Assembly (NCBI RefSeq): GCF_003669015.1
Contig: NZ_CP033069.1
Coordinates: 4,040,501 to 4,104,500 of the forward strand
Direction: 5' to 3'
From: Acidovorax sp. 1608163
GTDB lineage: Bacteria; Pseudomonadota; Gammaproteobacteria; Burkholderiales; Burkholderiaceae_C
Length of the DNA: 64,000 bases
A program made the translations under genes and the position numbers. Within the stretch, counting starts at the first letter, position 1, and the number at the start of each line of letters is the position of its first letter. The notes beneath the pieces were generated by a model that saw only the letters and a list, made by a program, of their open reading frames with translations, was not told the DNA's origin and did no database searches. This document shows, in pieces, positions 36,042-47,624 of this stretch.

Positions 36042-37286
36042 TCAGTCAGCCTGCTTGCGCAGGAAGGCTGGGATTTCCAGGTCGTCCATGCCGCCGGACG
36101 ACAACGCATCCACGCGGGCTGCGGCCTGCGTGCGGTTGGTGCGCCACACGCTGGGCACCGACATGCTGCCGTAGTCGGCTTGCGAGCCTCCAGCGTGGCC
36201 ACCCGCCAGGCCCACGGCGCTGCCCATGGCGCCAGCCACACCTGCCACCGGCATTTGGTAGGCGATGTTGTCGGTGCCCGTGCGCAGGCCACCTTGCACC
36301 ACCGAGATGGGCTGGCGGCGTGCGTTGGGGCGCGACAGACCGGTGGCCACCACCGTGACGCGGATCTCATCGCCCAGGCTGTCGTCGTAGGCGGCGCCGT
36401 AGATGACATGCGCGTCGGGCGAAGCGTAGGCGTTGATGGTGCTCATCGCCAGGCGCGACTCGGACAGCTTGAGGCTGCCCTTGGCGGCCGTGACCAGCAC
36501 CAGCACGCCCTTGGCGCCCGACAGGTCGATGCCTTCGAGCAGTGGGCAGGCCACTGCTTGTTCTGCAGCGATGCGTGCGCGGTCCGGGCCGCTGGCCGTG
36601 GCCGTGCCCATCATGGCCTTGCCGGGCTCACCCATCACGGTGCGCACGTCTTCAAAGTCGACGTTCACATGACCGTATTCGTTGATGATTTCAGCGATAC
36701 CGCCCACGGCGTTCTTGAGCACGTCGTTGGCGTGGGCAAAGGCCTCGTCCTGGGTGATGTCATCGCCCAGCACTTCCAGCAGCTTTTCGTTGAGCACCAC
36801 GATCAACGAGTCGACGTTGGCTTCCAGCTCGGCCAGGCCGTTGTCGGCGTTTTGCATGCGACGGCCACCTTCCCAGTCGAAAGGCTTGGTCACCACGCCC
36901 ACAGTCAGGATGCCCATTTCCTTGGCCACACGGGCAATCACAGGCGCAGCGCCCGTGCCCGTGCCGCCACCCATGCCTGCGGTGATGAAGAGCATGTGCG
37001 CGCCGTCGATGGCCGAGCGGATGTCTTCCACTGCGGCTTCAGCGGCATCACGGCCCTTGTCGGGCTTGCTGCCTGCACCCAGGCCGCTGCCACCGAGCTG
37101 AATCACGCGGTGGGCCGAGCTGCGCGTCAGTGCCTGCGCATCGGTGTTGGCGCAAACAAACTCCACGCCCTGCACGCTACGGGCAATCATGTGCTCAACG
37201 GCATTGCTGCCGCCACCACCCACGCCGATCACCTTGATCTGGGTGCCCTGGTTGAATTCTTCGGCTTCGATCATTTCGATGGTCAT
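36042..37286 (-). CDS. ftsZ: Cell division GTPase FtsZ
   Basis: 414 residues with the tubulin-like GTPase motifs: GVGGGGSNAV, AGMGGGTGTGAAP (tubulin signature) and NVDFEDVRTVM. A Gly/Ala-rich linker leads to the C-terminal recruitment peptide DDLEIPAFLRKQAD that binds FtsA and ZipA. It polymerises into the Z-ring at midcell. AGGAGCTCCCAG gives a strong ribosome-binding site. It is last in the division cluster, with 157 bp separating it from ftsA, enough for an extra promoter as is usual for ftsZ. Confidence 0.97.
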   Translation of the reverse strand: MTIEMIEAEEFNQGTQIKVIGVGGGGSNAVEHMIARSVQGVEFVCANTDAQALTRSSAHRVIQLGGSGLGAGSKPDKGRDAAEAAVEDIRSAIDGAHMLFITAGMGGGTGTGAAPVIARVAKEMGILTVGVVTKPFDWEGGRRMQNADNGLAELEANVDSLIVVLNEKLLEVLGDDITQDEAFAHANDVLKNAVGGIAEIINEYGHVNVDFEDVRTVMGEPGKAMMGTATASGPDRARIAAEQAVACPLLEGIDLSGAKGVLVLVTAAKGSLKLSESRLAMSTINAYASPDAHVIYGAAYDDSLGDEIRVTVVATGLSRPNARRQPISVVQGGLRTGTDNIAYQMPVAGVAGAMGSAVGLAGGHAGGSQADYGSMSVPSVWRTNRTQAAARVDALSSGGMDDLEIPAFLRKQAD

Positions 37287-37443
37287 CTGGGAGCTCCTGT
37301 TTCTTTACGGGTATTGGTTTGCCAATGGATGAATACGGTGGGGTCAAGGTCGTCGTGCAAGCGCGGCGGTCCGGTGCTTCGCCATCGCTCGCGATCGCGC
37401 AGGTGGGGGCTTTCCCGGGCTTGGCAGGTGGGGTGGTGCATCA

Positions 37444-38673
37444 TCAGAAGTTCCCCACAATGAAGTCCTTGAAGCGGCCAAAAGCGGTCTTCACAGAACC
37501 GCTCTTTTGCGCCACCTTGAAGCCGCGCAGCCGGGCCAGTCGGGCCTCCTCCAACAAACCCATCACGGTGGCGGCACGGGGCTGGGCCACCATGTCGGCC
37601 AGCGCACTCGAATACTTGGGCACGCCACGGCGCACGGGCTTGAGGAAGATATCTTCGCCCAGCTCGATCATGCCGGGCATCACAGAACTGCCGCCGGTGA
37701 GAACAATGCCCGAAGAAAGCACTTCTTCGTAGCCCGACTCGCGCACCACTTGCTGCACCAGCGAAAAGATCTCTTCCACGCGCGGCTCGATCACGCCCGC
37801 CAGCGCCTGCTTGCTGAGCATGCGTGGGCTGCGATCGCCCAGGCCCGGCACTTCCACCTGGGCCTCGGGGTCGGCCAGCAGTTGCTTGGCGTAGCCGCTT
37901 TCCACCTTGATGTCTTCGGCGTCCTTGGTGGGCGTGCGCAGCGCCATGGCGATGTCGCTGGTGATGAGGTCGCCCGCAATCGGAATCACCGCCGTGTGGC
38001 GAATGGCGCCGCCGGTGAAGATCGCCACGTCGGTCGTGCCCGCGCCAATGTCCACCACCACCACGCCCAGCTCGCGCTCGTCATCGGTCAGCACGGCCTG
38101 GCTGCTGGCCAGCGGGTTCAGCATGAGCTGCTCCACCTCCAGGCCGCAGCGGCGCACGCACTTGATGATGTTCTCGGCCGCACTCTGCGCGCCGGTCACG
38201 ATGTGGATCTTGGCTTCCAGGCGGATGCCGCTCATGCCGATGGGCTCCTTCACATCCTGCCCGTCGATCACAAACTCTTGCGGCTCCACCAGCAGCAGGC
38301 GCTGGTCGCTGCTGATGTTGATGGCCTTGGCCGTCTCGACCACGCGCGCCACATCAGCCGAGGTGACTTCCTTGTCCTTCACAGCCACCATGCCGCTGGA
38401 GTTCAGGCCGCGAATGTGGCTGCCGGTGATGCCGGTGTACACGCGCTGGATCTTGCAGTCGGCCATCAGCTCGGCCTCTTTCAGTGCCTGCTGAATGCTT
38501 TGCACCGTGGCGTCGATGTTGACCACCACGCCGCGCTTGAGGCCATTGCTGGGCGCCACGCCCAGGCCAGCCAACTTGAGCTCTCCGTTGGGCAGAACTT
38601 CGGCGACCACGGCCATGACCTTGGCTGTGCCAATGTCGAGGCCCACCACCACATCTTTGTATTCTCTTGCCAT
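37444..38673 (-). CDS. ftsA: Cell division protein FtsA
   Basis: 409 residues of the actin-like ATPase family: VVGLDIGTAKVMAVVAEV (phosphate-1), VVVDIGAGTTDVAIF (phosphate-2), GIVLTGGSSVMPGM (adenosine). The C-terminal amphipathic helix (FGRFKDFIVGNF) tethers FtsA, and through it the Z-ring, to the membrane. It has the normal length. It is preceded by ftsQ with a 50-bp gap. Confidence 0.97.
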   Translation of the reverse strand: MAREYKDVVVGLDIGTAKVMAVVAEVLPNGELKLAGLGVAPSNGLKRGVVVNIDATVQSIQQALKEAELMADCKIQRVYTGITGSHIRGLNSSGMVAVKDKEVTSADVARVVETAKAINISSDQRLLLVEPQEFVIDGQDVKEPIGMSGIRLEAKIHIVTGAQSAAENIIKCVRRCGLEVEQLMLNPLASSQAVLTDDERELGVVVVDIGAGTTDVAIFTGGAIRHTAVIPIAGDLITSDIAMALRTPTKDAEDIKVESGYAKQLLADPEAQVEVPGLGDRSPRMLSKQALAGVIEPRVEEIFSLVQQVVRESGYEEVLSSGIVLTGGSSVMPGMIELGEDIFLKPVRRGVPKYSSALADMVAQPRAATVMGLLEEARLARLRGFKVAQKSGSVKTAFGRFKDFIVGNF

Positions 38674-38723
38674 ATCAGTTTCTGCCCTTCATGGTTCTTA
38701 TGTGCTGCGCATACCCCACGCGG

Positions 38724-39521
38724 TCACCGGCGCACCGCCGGTGCGCCCTCGGCTCCCGCCGTGGTGGTCACCCCCCGCAGCTTCAACGCATAGCCGCCCG
38801 CGTGGCGCAGGTCGGCTGACTCCAGCGACTCCACGCGCCGCTGGTACTGCGCCGCCACCTGTGCCAGCGTGCGGGCAAAGCGGCGCGTGCGCTGCTGCAG
38901 CTCTTGCTCACTGCCGCCCCCGAGCTGCACCACGGCGTTGTTTGCCAGCTTGGCGCGCCAGCCGCCGCGCCCGTTCAATTCCAGCTCTTCCAGCTCCAGC
39001 CCCAGGGTCTTGAACACGGGGGCTACTGCGCCGTACATGGCCAACACCTCTTGCGAGCTGCCCTCAGGCCCTTGCAGGCGCGGCAGGTCTTCCTGCTCCA
39101 CATCGCCCACGTTCGCCTCAAACACTTCGCCCTGCTTGTTCACCAGGCCCGAGCCCGTCTCGGGGCCCCAATACGCCACGGCGTCATGCTCTTCCAGCTC
39201 CACATGCAGCAAGCCGGGGTATTCACGGCGCACTGACGCCTTGCGCACCCAGGGCACTTCCTCAAACGCCTGGCGCGCTGCGCGCAAGTCCACGGTGAAG
39301 AAATTGCCCACCAGTTGCGGCCCCACATTGGCCCGCAAGGTCACGGCGTTGTTGTGCGACAGATCGCCGTGCACCACGATGCGCGCAATCGCAAAGCCGG
39401 GGTAACGCATCACCCACCAGGCCCCTGCGGCCAGCACGAGCAGGGCGCAGCCCACAAACAGGACCGAGGCGGTCATGTTCATGAGCTTGACGTCCAGCGG
39501 GGCTGGCATGGAGGGGTTCAT
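38724..39521 (-). CDS. ftsQ: Cell division protein FtsQ
   Basis: 265 residues, bitopic: a membrane helix ([19 protein letters not shown]), the POTRA domain ([31 protein letters not shown]) and the beta domain ([22 protein letters not shown]). It assembles with FtsB and FtsL in the divisome core. Its start overlaps the end of ddlB by four bases. The C-terminus is charged, with no extra domain. Confidence 0.95.
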   Translation of the reverse strand: MNPSMPAPLDVKLMNMTASVLFVGCALLVLAAGAWWVMRYPGFAIARIVVHGDLSHNNAVTLRANVGPQLVGNFFTVDLRAARQAFEEVPWVRKASVRREYPGLLHVELEEHDAVAYWGPETGSGLVNKQGEVFEANVGDVEQEDLPRLQGPEGSSQEVLAMYGAVAPVFKTLGLELEELELNGRGGWRAKLANNAVVQLGGGSEQELQQRTRRFARTLAQVAAQYQRRVESLESADLRHAGGYALKLRGVTTTAGAEGAPAVRR

Positions 39522-40504
39522 GGTTGAGCGGCTCCTTCATGCCCGGCGGCAGAGTCCAGCGATGCGGTGGCCAAAATGCCTACGCACAGGTCTTCGTAAC
39601 TCAGCCCCGCAGCGCGGGCCGACATGGGTACCAGCGAGTGGCCGGTCATGCCGGGCGAGGTGTTGATTTCGAGCAGGAAGGGCTGGCGGTCGCTGGCGCG
39701 AATCATGATGTCGGCACGCGCCCAGCCCCGACAACCCAGGGCACGGAAGGCTTTCTCCACCAAGCGCTGGATGGCGACTTCTTCGTGCGCGGGCAGGCCG
39801 CTCGGGCAGTGGTATTGCGTGGTATCGGTGAAGTACTTGTTCTGGTAGTCGTAGTTGCCCTCGGGCGCCACGATGCGAATCACCGGCAGTGCATGGGCTG
39901 CAGCCCCCTCGCCCAGCACGGGGCAAGTGGTTTCATCGCCTTCGATGAACTGCTCGCACAGTACTTCGGGGTCGTATTGCGAAGCCAGCGCATACGCCTT
40001 GGCGCATTGTTCGGTAGAGGTGACCTTGGTCAGCCCGATGGTCGAGCCCTCGCGCGAAGGCTTGACGATCATGGGAGCGCCCAGGGCCTGCAGCGCCTGC
40101 TCGGTTTCCGCTGCGCTGGACACCAGACGCCAGTCGGGGGTGGACAGGCCTTCAAAGCGCCAGATGCGCTTGGTCATGATCTTGTCGATGGCAATGCTGG
40201 AGGCCATGACCCCCGGCCCGGTGTACGGAATGCCCAGCAATTCGAGCGCGCCCTGCACCGTGCCGTCTTCGCCATGGCGGCCATGCAGCGCGATGAAGCA
40301 ACGGGCATAGCCGCCGCGCTTGAGTTCACTCAGGTCGGTTTCCGAGGGGTCGAACGCGTGGGCATCCACCCCGCGCGAGCGCAGGGCCTGCAGCACACCG
40401 GTGCCCGACATGAGCGAGACCTCGCGCTCTGCCGAGGAGCCGCCCATCAACACGGCCACCTTGCCCAGTGCCTTCACATCAACATTGGTATTCAACTGCG
40501 TCAT
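39518..40504 (-). CDS. ddlB: D-alanine--D-alanine ligase
   Basis: 328 residues of the ATP-grasp family: [17 protein letters not shown] near the N-terminus, [31 protein letters not shown] and [17 protein letters not shown]. It makes the D-Ala-D-Ala dipeptide that MurF adds to the peptidoglycan precursor. It overlaps murC and ftsQ (ATGA), as usual for this cluster. Confidence 0.96.
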   Translation of the reverse strand: MTQLNTNVDVKALGKVAVLMGGSSAEREVSLMSGTGVLQALRSRGVDAHAFDPSETDLSELKRGGYARCFIALHGRHGEDGTVQGALELLGIPYTGPGVMASSIAIDKIMTKRIWRFEGLSTPDWRLVSSAAETEQALQALGAPMIVKPSREGSTIGLTKVTSTEQCAKAYALASQYDPEVLCEQFIEGDETTCPVLGEGAAAHALPVIRIVAPEGNYDYQNKYFTDTTQYHCPSGLPAHEEVAIQRLVEKAFRALGCRGWARADIMIRASDRQPFLLEINTSPGMTGHSLVPMSARAAGLSYEDLCVGILATASLDSAAGHEGAAQP

Positions 40505-41934
40505 TGCGCTTTCCCTGCAAGCGGTGCTAGCTCACTATTTTGTAGCAAATCGACCACCTTTCCGGGCACAGACCCTATGGAACCAGCGCCCATGCACATG
40601 ACTACATCGCCAGCACGTGCGTTGTCGGCAATGGCCTGTGGCAGATCTGCCACGTTGTCCACAAAAATGGGCTCCACCCGGCCTGCCACGCGCAGCGCGC
40701 GGGCCAGCGAGCGGCCGTCCGCAGCCACCACCGGCGCCTCACCGGCGGCATACACCTCGGTCAGCAGCACGGAGTCGGCGCTGCCGATGACCTTCACAAA
40801 ATCCTCGAAGCAATCGCGGGTGCGGCTGTAGCGGTGCGGCTGGAAGGCCAGCACCAAGCGCCGCCCAGGGAAGGCACCGCGCGCGGCCGCCAGCGTGGCG
40901 GCCATCTCCACCGGGTGGTGACCATAGTCGTCGATGACGGTGAACTGGCCGCCGTCCTTGGCGGGCAGGTTGCCGTAGCTTTGAAAGCGCCGCCCCACGC
41001 CCTTGAAGCCCGCCAGCGCGCGCTGCACGGCTTCGTCGGGGATGTTCAGTTCCACCGCAATGGCGATGGCAGAAAGCGCATTGAGCACGTTGTGCTCGCC
41101 CGCCAGGTTGAGCACGATGTCCAGATCGGGCAGCGTGACGCCATTGCGCCGCTGCACCGTGAAGTGCATTTGCCCGGCCTCGGCCCGCACGTTGACGGCG
41201 CGCACCTGGGCGTCTTCCGAGAAGCCGTAGCTGGTGATCGGGCAGGTCACGCTTTGCAGGATGTCGCGCACGGCCGGACTGTCCACGCACAGCACGGCGG
41301 TGCCATAGAACGGCATGCGGTGCAGAAAGTCGACAAACGCGCCCTTAAGTCGGCCAAAGTCGTGGCCGTAGGTCTCCATGTGGTCGGCGTCGATATTGGT
41401 CACCACGGCCATCACGGGCAGCAGGTTCAAGAACGATGCATCAGACTCATCGGCCTCGACCACGATGTAGTCGCCGCTGCCCAGCTTGGCATTGGCGCCC
41501 GCGCTGTTGAGCTTGCCGCCAATGACGAAGGTGGGGTCCAGGCCCGCCTCGGCCAGCACGCTGGTCACAAGGCTGGTGGTGGTGGTCTTGCCGTGGGTGC
41601 CAGCAATCGCAATGCCCTGCTTCAGGCGCATCAGCTCGGCCAGCATCAAGGCGCGGGGCACCACAGGGATTTTTTTCTCGCGGGCGGCCAGCACTTCAGG
41701 GTTGTCGGCCGTGACGGCGGTGGAGGTGACCACCGCATCCGCGCCCTCGATGTGCGCAGCAGCGTGGCCCAGGCAGGTCTGGATACCCAGGCCCTGCAAG
41801 CGGCGCAGCGTGGCACTGTCGGCCAGGTCGGAGCCGGAGATGCGGTAGCCCAGGTTGAACAGCACCTCGGCGATGCCGCTCATGCCGGCGCCACCCAGGC
41901 CTACAAAGTGAATGTGACGGATGGCGTGTTTCAT
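40501..41934 (-). CDS. murC: UDP-N-acetylmuramate--L-alanine ligase MurC
   Basis: 477 residues from ATG 41934 ([20 protein letters not shown]). Mur-ligase motifs: the Rossmann GGAGMSGIA, the P-loop [24 protein letters not shown] and [10 protein letters not shown]. It adds L-Ala to UDP-MurNAc. The last residues (about [15 protein letters not shown]) are coded by a partial R1 repeat (40515-40549), so the C-terminus differs from ordinary MurC tails. Its start overlaps the murG stop. Confidence 0.96.
   Translation of the reverse strand: MKHAIRHIHFVGLGGAGMSGIAEVLFNLGYRISGSDLADSATLRRLQGLGIQTCLGHAAAHIEGADAVVTSTAVTADNPEVLAAREKKIPVVPRALMLAELMRLKQGIAIAGTHGKTTTTSLVTSVLAEAGLDPTFVIGGKLNSAGANAKLGSGDYIVVEADESDASFLNLLPVMAVVTNIDADHMETYGHDFGRLKGAFVDFLHRMPFYGTAVLCVDSPAVRDILQSVTCPITSYGFSEDAQVRAVNVRAEAGQMHFTVQRRNGVTLPDLDIVLNLAGEHNVLNALSAIAIAVELNIPDEAVQRALAGFKGVGRRFQSYGNLPAKDGGQFTVIDDYGHHPVEMAATLAAARGAFPGRRLVLAFQPHRYSRTRDCFEDFVKVIGSADSVLLTEVYAAGEAPVVAADGRSLARALRVAGRVEPIFVDNVADLPQAIADNARAGDVVMCMGAGSIGSVPGKVVDLLQNSELAPLAGKAQ
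40515..40549. repeat. R1 dispersed repeat, copy G (partial, in the murC 3' end)
   Basis: GCAAGCGGTGCTAGCTCACT, then TTTTGTAGCAAA. It is truncated, lacking the GGCC end. Confidence 0.5.
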
Positions 41935-42995
41935 GCGGCCAACTCCTCGCACGCGGCTACCACTTCACGGGTGGCATTGATTTTTTGCATGTTTTTGGCC
42001 TTCTCGGCAATCTCTACAAGCGCTAGGCGCTCTGAATTTAATAGCATTTTGGCCAAACCCTCGGGGGTCAAATCGCCTTGTGGCACCAGCCAGCCAGCCC
42101 CAGCGCTCACCAGAAACTGGGCGTTGGTGGTCTGGTGGTCGTCCACGGCAGAAGGGAATGGCACGAACACCGCCGCAGCCCCCACGGCGGCGATTTCGGT
42201 CACGGTGCTGGCACCGGCGCGGCAAACGATGATGTCGGCGTTGGCAAACGCACTGGCCGTGTCATCGATAAAGGGCGTGCATTCGGCCTGCACGCCTGCG
42301 GCCTCGTAGTTGGCGCGCAAGGCGTCGATCTGCGTGGCGCCGCTTTGGTGGGTGACCACGGGGCGCTGCTCTGAGGGAATCAACGCCAGGGCCTGGGGCA
42401 CAATCTCGTTGAGCGCCCGCGCGCCCAGGCTACCGCCCACCACCAGCAGGCGCAGCGGGCCGGTGCGGCCCGCAAAACGCTCAGCCGGCGCTGCCTGGCG
42501 GGTGAAAGCCGCCCGCAGCGGGTTGCCCACCCACTGGGCCTTTTTGAAAACATGGGGGAACGCGGTGAACACCCGGTCGGCCACGCCTGCCAGCACCTTG
42601 TTGGCCATGCCTGCCACCGAGTTCTGCTCGTGCAGCACCAGCGGCTTGCCACACAGCACGCCCATCATCCCGCCGGGGAAGGTGATGTAGCCGCCAAGGC
42701 CCACCACCACATCGGGCTTCACGCGGCGCACCACCTGCAGTGCTTGCCAGAAGGCCCGCAGCAGGCGCAGTGGCAGCAAAGCCAGCGTGACGAGGCCCTT
42801 GCCCCGCACGCCCGAGAAATCGATCAACTCCAGCGTAAACCCATGCTGCGGCACGATGCGCGACTCCATGCTGCCCGGTGCGCCCAGCCAGTGCACCCGC
42901 CAGCCGCGTGCGCGCAGCTCTTCGGCCACCGCCAAGCCAGGGAAGATATGGCCGCCAGTGCCGCCCGCCATGATGAGTGCGGTTTTTTGCGTCAT
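41931..42995 (-). CDS. murG: UDP-GlcNAc--lipid I GlcNAc transferase MurG
   Basis: 354 residues, GT28 family with two Rossmann domains: [19 protein letters not shown] (first glycine loop), [28 protein letters not shown] and [14 protein letters not shown]. It forms lipid II on the inner face of the membrane. An R1 repeat (42011-42048) is in frame and codes for [15 protein letters not shown] in the C-terminal helix region. The gene overlaps ftsW and murC by four bases. Confidence 0.96.
   Translation of the reverse strand: MTQKTALIMAGGTGGHIFPGLAVAEELRARGWRVHWLGAPGSMESRIVPQHGFTLELIDFSGVRGKGLVTLALLPLRLLRAFWQALQVVRRVKPDVVVGLGGYITFPGGMMGVLCGKPLVLHEQNSVAGMANKVLAGVADRVFTAFPHVFKKAQWVGNPLRAAFTRQAAPAERFAGRTGPLRLLVVGGSLGARALNEIVPQALALIPSEQRPVVTHQSGATQIDALRANYEAAGVQAECTPFIDDTASAFANADIIVCRAGASTVTEIAAVGAAAVFVPFPSAVDDHQTTNAQFLVSAGAGWLVPQGDLTPEGLAKMLLNSERLALVEIAEKAKNMQKINATREVVAACEELAA
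42011..42048. repeat. R1 dispersed repeat, copy H (inside murG)
   Basis: TCTACAAGCGCTAGGCGCTC, then TTTAATAGCA. It is in frame and partial. Confidence 0.6.
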
Positions 42996-44278
42996 ACGCG
43001 GCCTCCCCTCATCAGGTGCTTGTTCTCATAGTCCACCCGCAGCACGATCGCCAACGCCACCAGGTTGAGCAAGATGGCCGAGCCGCCAAAGCTCATCAGC
43101 GGCAGCGTGAGCCCCTTGGTGGGCAAGGCGCCCAGGTTCACGCCCATGTTGATGAAGGCCTGAAAACCGATCCAGATGGCCACGCCCTGGGCCACCAGGC
43201 CCGAGAAGACGCGGTCCAGCGCGATGGCCTGGCGGCCGATGTGCATGATGCGGCGCGTCATCCACAGGAACAGGATGATGAGCGTGACCACGCCCAAGAG
43301 GCCGAACTCCTCGCCAATCACAGCCAGCAAAAAGTCGGTGTGCGCCTCGGGCAGCCAGTGCAGCTTCTCCACGCTGCCCCCCAGCCCCACGCCAAAAATC
43401 TCGCCACGCCCAATGGCGATCAGCGAGTGCGACAACTGGTAGCCCTTGCCCAGCGCATGCTGCTCGCTGAACGGGTCCAGGTAGGCAAACACGCGCTCGC
43501 GGCGCCAGGGCGAGCTGGCGATCATCAAAGCGAAGGCCCCCACCAGCACGCCCGCAATCAGGAAGAACATGCGCGCGTTGACGCCGCCCAAGAACAAAAT
43601 GCCCATGGCGATCACGGCCACCACCATGAAGGCGCCCATGTCCGGCTCGGCCAGCAGCAGCACCCCCACGATGGCCACGGCGGCGCCCATGGGCAGCACG
43701 GCGCGGAAGAAGCGCTCTTTGACTTCCATCTTGCGCACCATGTAGTCGGCGGCATAGATCAGCACGGCAAGCTTCGCAACCTCGGACGGTTGAAAGCCAA
43801 TGGGGCCAATGGACAGCCAGCGGCGCGCCCCGTTGACGACCTTGCCCACCCCGGGGATGAGCACCGCAATCAACAACAAAAGCGAGCCCACAAACAACCA
43901 GGGCGCCACACGCTCCCACAGCTTCATGGGCACCTGGAAGGCCAGCAGCGCCGCCACAAAGCCAAACACCAGGTACATCATGTGCCGGGTGAGAAAGTGG
44001 GTGGGCGCGTAGTTGGCAAAGCGCGGGTTGTCGGGCAACGCGATAGATGCCGAATACACCATCACCAGCCCCCAGGCCAGCAACGCCACCACCACGCCGC
44101 ACAAGGCTTGGTCAAAGCCCAGCACGCTGGCCGGGGTGGTGGTGGACTGGCGGTACTCGGTGCCGCCCACGCGCACGGGCAACACGTCTGCCGCCTTGTC
44201 AGACAGGCTGCCAAACCAGCCCTTCATGCGCAGCAACCAGCCTGCGCTGCGCTCTGGGGTGCTGCCTGCTGCGGACAT
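42992..44278 (-). CDS. ftsW: Peptidoglycan glycosyltransferase FtsW
   Basis: 428 residues from ATG 44278 (GTG 44281 is also possible, and both overlap the murD stop). SEDS family with about ten membrane helices: [54 protein letters not shown] and the end segment [14 protein letters not shown]. It has a cytoplasmic N-terminal extension of about 55 residues before the first helix. It polymerises septal glycan together with FtsI. Confidence 0.96.
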   Translation of the reverse strand: MSAAGSTPERSAGWLLRMKGWFGSLSDKAADVLPVRVGGTEYRQSTTTPASVLGFDQALCGVVVALLAWGLVMVYSASIALPDNPRFANYAPTHFLTRHMMYLVFGFVAALLAFQVPMKLWERVAPWLFVGSLLLLIAVLIPGVGKVVNGARRWLSIGPIGFQPSEVAKLAVLIYAADYMVRKMEVKERFFRAVLPMGAAVAIVGVLLLAEPDMGAFMVVAVIAMGILFLGGVNARMFFLIAGVLVGAFALMIASSPWRRERVFAYLDPFSEQHALGKGYQLSHSLIAIGRGEIFGVGLGGSVEKLHWLPEAHTDFLLAVIGEEFGLLGVVTLIILFLWMTRRIMHIGRQAIALDRVFSGLVAQGVAIWIGFQAFINMGVNLGALPTKGLTLPLMSFGGSAILLNLVALAIVLRVDYENKHLMRGGRV

Positions 44279-46406
44279 CACACGCCCTCCACAGATTGCC
44301 CGGCGTCCTGTGCCAGGGCGCGCACGGCGTCGCAGAACACATGGGCACGGTGTTCGTAGTCTTTGAACATGTCAAAGCTGGCGCACGCTGGCGACATCAG
44401 CACCGCATCGCCCGCATGGGCACGCTGCGTGGCCGCGTCCACCGCCTGCGGCAGGTCTGCCGCGTCGATCAGTGCCACACCGGCATCGGCCAGCGCTGCG
44501 CGAATCAGCGGCGCATCGCGCCCGATCAGCACCACGGCGCGTGCATACCGGGCCACGGGGGTGGTCAGCGGAGAAAAGTCCTGCCCCTTGCCCACCCCAC
44601 CGAGGATGAGCACGATGCGGCGGTCCGCGCCCAGGCCAGTCAACGCAGCCACCGTGGCGCCCACATTCGTGCCCTTGCTGTCGTCGAAATACTCCACACC
44701 ATTGACCAACGCCACGGGTTCGACGCGATGGGGTTCGCCCCGGTACTCGCGCAGGCCATAGAGCATGGGCGCCAGGGAGCAACCCGCCGCAGACGCCAGT
44801 GCCAGAGCGGCCAGCGCGTTGGTGGCGTTGTGGCGGCCGCGAATGCGCAGGGCATCGGCAGGCATCAGGCGCTGGATGTGCAGCTCTTCCTCGGCTTCGC
44901 TGCGACTGCGTTTGCGGGTTTCATCGGCCTCCAGGGCGCGCACCAGCCAGGGCATGCCGCTGACAATTTCAATGCCGAAATCGCCGGGACGGCGAGGCAT
45001 GTCGGCACCGAAGGTGAGGTGCTCGCGCTGCTGCGGCTTTTGCAGCTTGACACGCACGGGCGGCGGCAGCATCTGCATCACCTCGGCGTCTTCGCGGTTG
45101 AGCACCATCAGGCCGGTTTGTCCAAAAATGCGTGCCTTTGCCGCGGCGTAGGCGTGGATGTCGCCGTGCCAGTCCAGGTGGTCTTGGGTGATGTTCAGCA
45201 CCGTAGCGGCCGTGGGCTCGAACCCGGCCACATCGTCGAGCTGGAAGCTGGACAGCTCCAACACCCACACCTCGGGCAGGGTGCCCGCATCGATGTGCCC
45301 GGCCAGCGTGTCCAGCAGCGTGGGGCCGATGTTGCCCGCCACAGCCACGGTCTTGCCCGCCCGCTCCACCAGTTGCCCGGTGAGCGACGTCACCGTGGTC
45401 TTGCCGTTGGTGCCGGTGATGGCCAACACGCACGGTGCGTAGGCATGCTGGCTGCGCAGGTAAGCCAGCGCAGCAGCGTACAAAGACAGCTCACTGCCTG
45501 TGACCAGGCCAATGGCCTTGGCGGCCTGGAACACGGACGCAAAGGTGGCGGGGCTCAGACCCGGCGAGCGGTACACCGCGTGCAGGCCCTGGCCGTCGAC
45601 CAGCGAGGCATCGAACGCACCAGCCACAAAGCGCACGCCGGGCAGCTCTTGCTGCAGCTGCGCCAGCTGGGGCGGCGCCTCGCGCGTGTCGGCCACTGTG
45701 ACCTGGGCGCCGCAACGCACGCACCAGCGTGCCATGGCCAGGCCAGAGGCTCCCAGCCCCAGCACCAGCACGTTCTTGTCCTGCAATGGCGCCATGCCTT
45801 CACCCGGACGGCCTTGGGGCTCCTGCGCAGCATCGGAGGCATCGGCCACGGGCGCCACCTCTGCGATGGGCAGGGGGGCGGCCTCGGGCTCGTCACTGGC
45901 GCGCACTTCGGCAAAGATCTGGGCCACAAAATCAGCAGCCGCCTTGGCCGCCGAGATGGCCGGCGCCACGTAGTTGTCGAGCACGGCAGGGCTGGCTGGC
46001 TCTGCCGGTGCAGCTCCTTCGAGCAGCAGTGCGGGCTCGGCAACGTCTTCGGCTGCGGCGTCTTCGGGTGCACCTTCGGCAACACCCTCAAAGGCCGCAT
46101 CGTCCACGCTCTGCAGGTCTGCCGTCTGGGCATCGTCCACGCCGCTGGCGGTCACATCTTCGGCAGACTCTACGGTGTCGGCCTGTTCCATCACCTGTGC
46201 AAACTCCACCCCGGCCTGCTCGGGCAGGGGGCCAGCCCTTCCTGCGGTGCCGCAGCCTGGGCATCGTCCTGCGCTGGCGCCATGGGCGGCAAATGTTCGA
46301 CCGCCAAGCCTGCAGACTCTGCGGCACCGGGCACAACAGCGCCCGACGCGTCAAAGCCCGGCGCGTCAGCGCCGTGGGGCAGAGGGGTTTCGTCGTGCGG
46401 GTTCAT
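44278..46406 (-). CDS. murD: UDP-N-acetylmuramoylalanine--D-glutamate ligase MurD, with long acidic N-terminal extension and one-base frameshift
   Basis: The catalytic part starts at ATG 45795 ([18 protein letters not shown]): [16 protein letters not shown] (P-loop), [32 protein letters not shown], to 44278. Upstream, the same frame stays open to ATG 46209 ([11 protein letters not shown]), adding 138 acidic, Ala-rich residues. A further 65 or so similar residues lie in another frame from ATG 46406 ([12 protein letters not shown]), which overlaps the mraY stop as ATGA. One more G in the G5 run at 46227-46231 fuses both into a 709-residue MurD. MurD adds D-Glu to UDP-MurNAc-Ala. The extension has no recognised domain and looks disordered. 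Confidence 0.9.
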
Positions 46407-47581
46407 CGCAGTTTCAGCGTGGACAGGCCGATCAGGCACAGCAGCATGGTGACGATCCAGAAGCGGATGACCACCTGCGTTTCCTTCCAGCCGCTCTTTT
46501 CAAAGTGGTGGTGCAGCGGTGCCATCTTGAGCAGGCGACGGCCTTCGCCGTAGCGCTTTTTGGTGTACTTGAACCAGGCCACCTGCAGCATCACCGACAG
46601 GGCCTCGACCACAAAGATGCCGCCCATGATGGCCAGCACGATCTCCTGGCGCACGATGACGGCGATGGTGCCCAGCGCACCGCCCAAGGCCAGCGCGCCC
46701 ACATCGCCCATGAACACCTGGGCGGGGTGCGCGTTAAACCACAGAAAGGCCAGGCCAGCACCGGCCATGGCGGCGCAGAAAATCATCAACTCGCCCGAAC
46801 CGGGAATGTGCGGAAAGAACAGGTACTTGGAGTACACCGAGCTGCCCGTCACATAGGCGAACACGCCCAGGGCCGAGCCCACCATCACCACGGGCATGAT
46901 GGCTAGGCCATCGAGCCCATCTGTCAGGTTGACGGCGTTGCTGGAGCCCACGATGACGAGGTAGGTGAGGATGACAAAGCCGAGCACGCCCAGCGGGTAG
47001 CTCACCTCTTTGAAGAACGGCAGTTGCAGACCGGCCTTGGGCGGCAAATCCAGCGAGAAGCCCGACTGCACCCAGTTCATGAACAGCTCCAGCACCTTGA
47101 TGTTGGAGCTTTCCGAGATGCTGAACGCCAGGTACAGCGCCGCCACCAGCCCGATGACCGATTGCCAGAAATACTTCTCGCGCGAACGCATGCCTTCGGG
47201 GTCTTTGTTGACCACCTTGCGCCAGTCATCGGCCCAGCCAATGGCACCAAAGCCCAAGGTCACGATGAGCACGATCCACACGAAGCGGTTGGACAGGTCA
47301 AACCACAACAAAGTGGAAATGGCGATCGACAGCAGAATCAGCACCCCGCCCATGGTGGGCGTGCCGCTTTTGGACAAGTGCGACTGCATGCCATAGCCCC
47401 GGATGGGCTGGCCGATCTTGAGGGCCGTGAGCACACGGATCACCTTGGGCCCCGCCAACAACCCGATCAACAAAGCCGTCATGGCCGCCATCACCGCACG
47501 GAAGGTAAGGTACTGGAAGACACGGAAAAAGCCGAACTCGGGCGACAGGCCTTGCAGCCATTGCGACAGCATCAGAAGCAT
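46403..47581 (-). CDS. mraY: Phospho-N-acetylmuramoyl-pentapeptide transferase MraY
   Basis: 392 residues from ATG 47581 ([13 protein letters not shown]). Polytopic with ten helices: [23 protein letters not shown] (catalytic aspartates), [14 protein letters not shown], and the [15 protein letters not shown] motif near the C-terminus. It transfers phospho-MurNAc-pentapeptide to undecaprenyl phosphate, giving lipid I. The length equals the common betaproteobacterial MraY. Confidence 0.97.
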   Translation of the reverse strand: MLLMLSQWLQGLSPEFGFFRVFQYLTFRAVMAAMTALLIGLLAGPKVIRVLTALKIGQPIRGYGMQSHLSKSGTPTMGGVLILLSIAISTLLWFDLSNRFVWIVLIVTLGFGAIGWADDWRKVVNKDPEGMRSREKYFWQSVIGLVAALYLAFSISESSNIKVLELFMNWVQSGFSLDLPPKAGLQLPFFKEVSYPLGVLGFVILTYLVIVGSSNAVNLTDGLDGLAIMPVVMVGSALGVFAYVTGSSVYSKYLFFPHIPGSGELMIFCAAMAGAGLAFLWFNAHPAQVFMGDVGALALGGALGTIAVIVRQEIVLAIMGGIFVVEALSVMLQVAWFKYTKKRYGEGRRLLKMAPLHHHFEKSGWKETQVVIRFWIVTMLLCLIGLSTLKLR

Positions 47582-47624
47582 GCGGCACCTCCCAGAGCGG
47601 CAGACAGGTTCATGGCCAGCGGGT

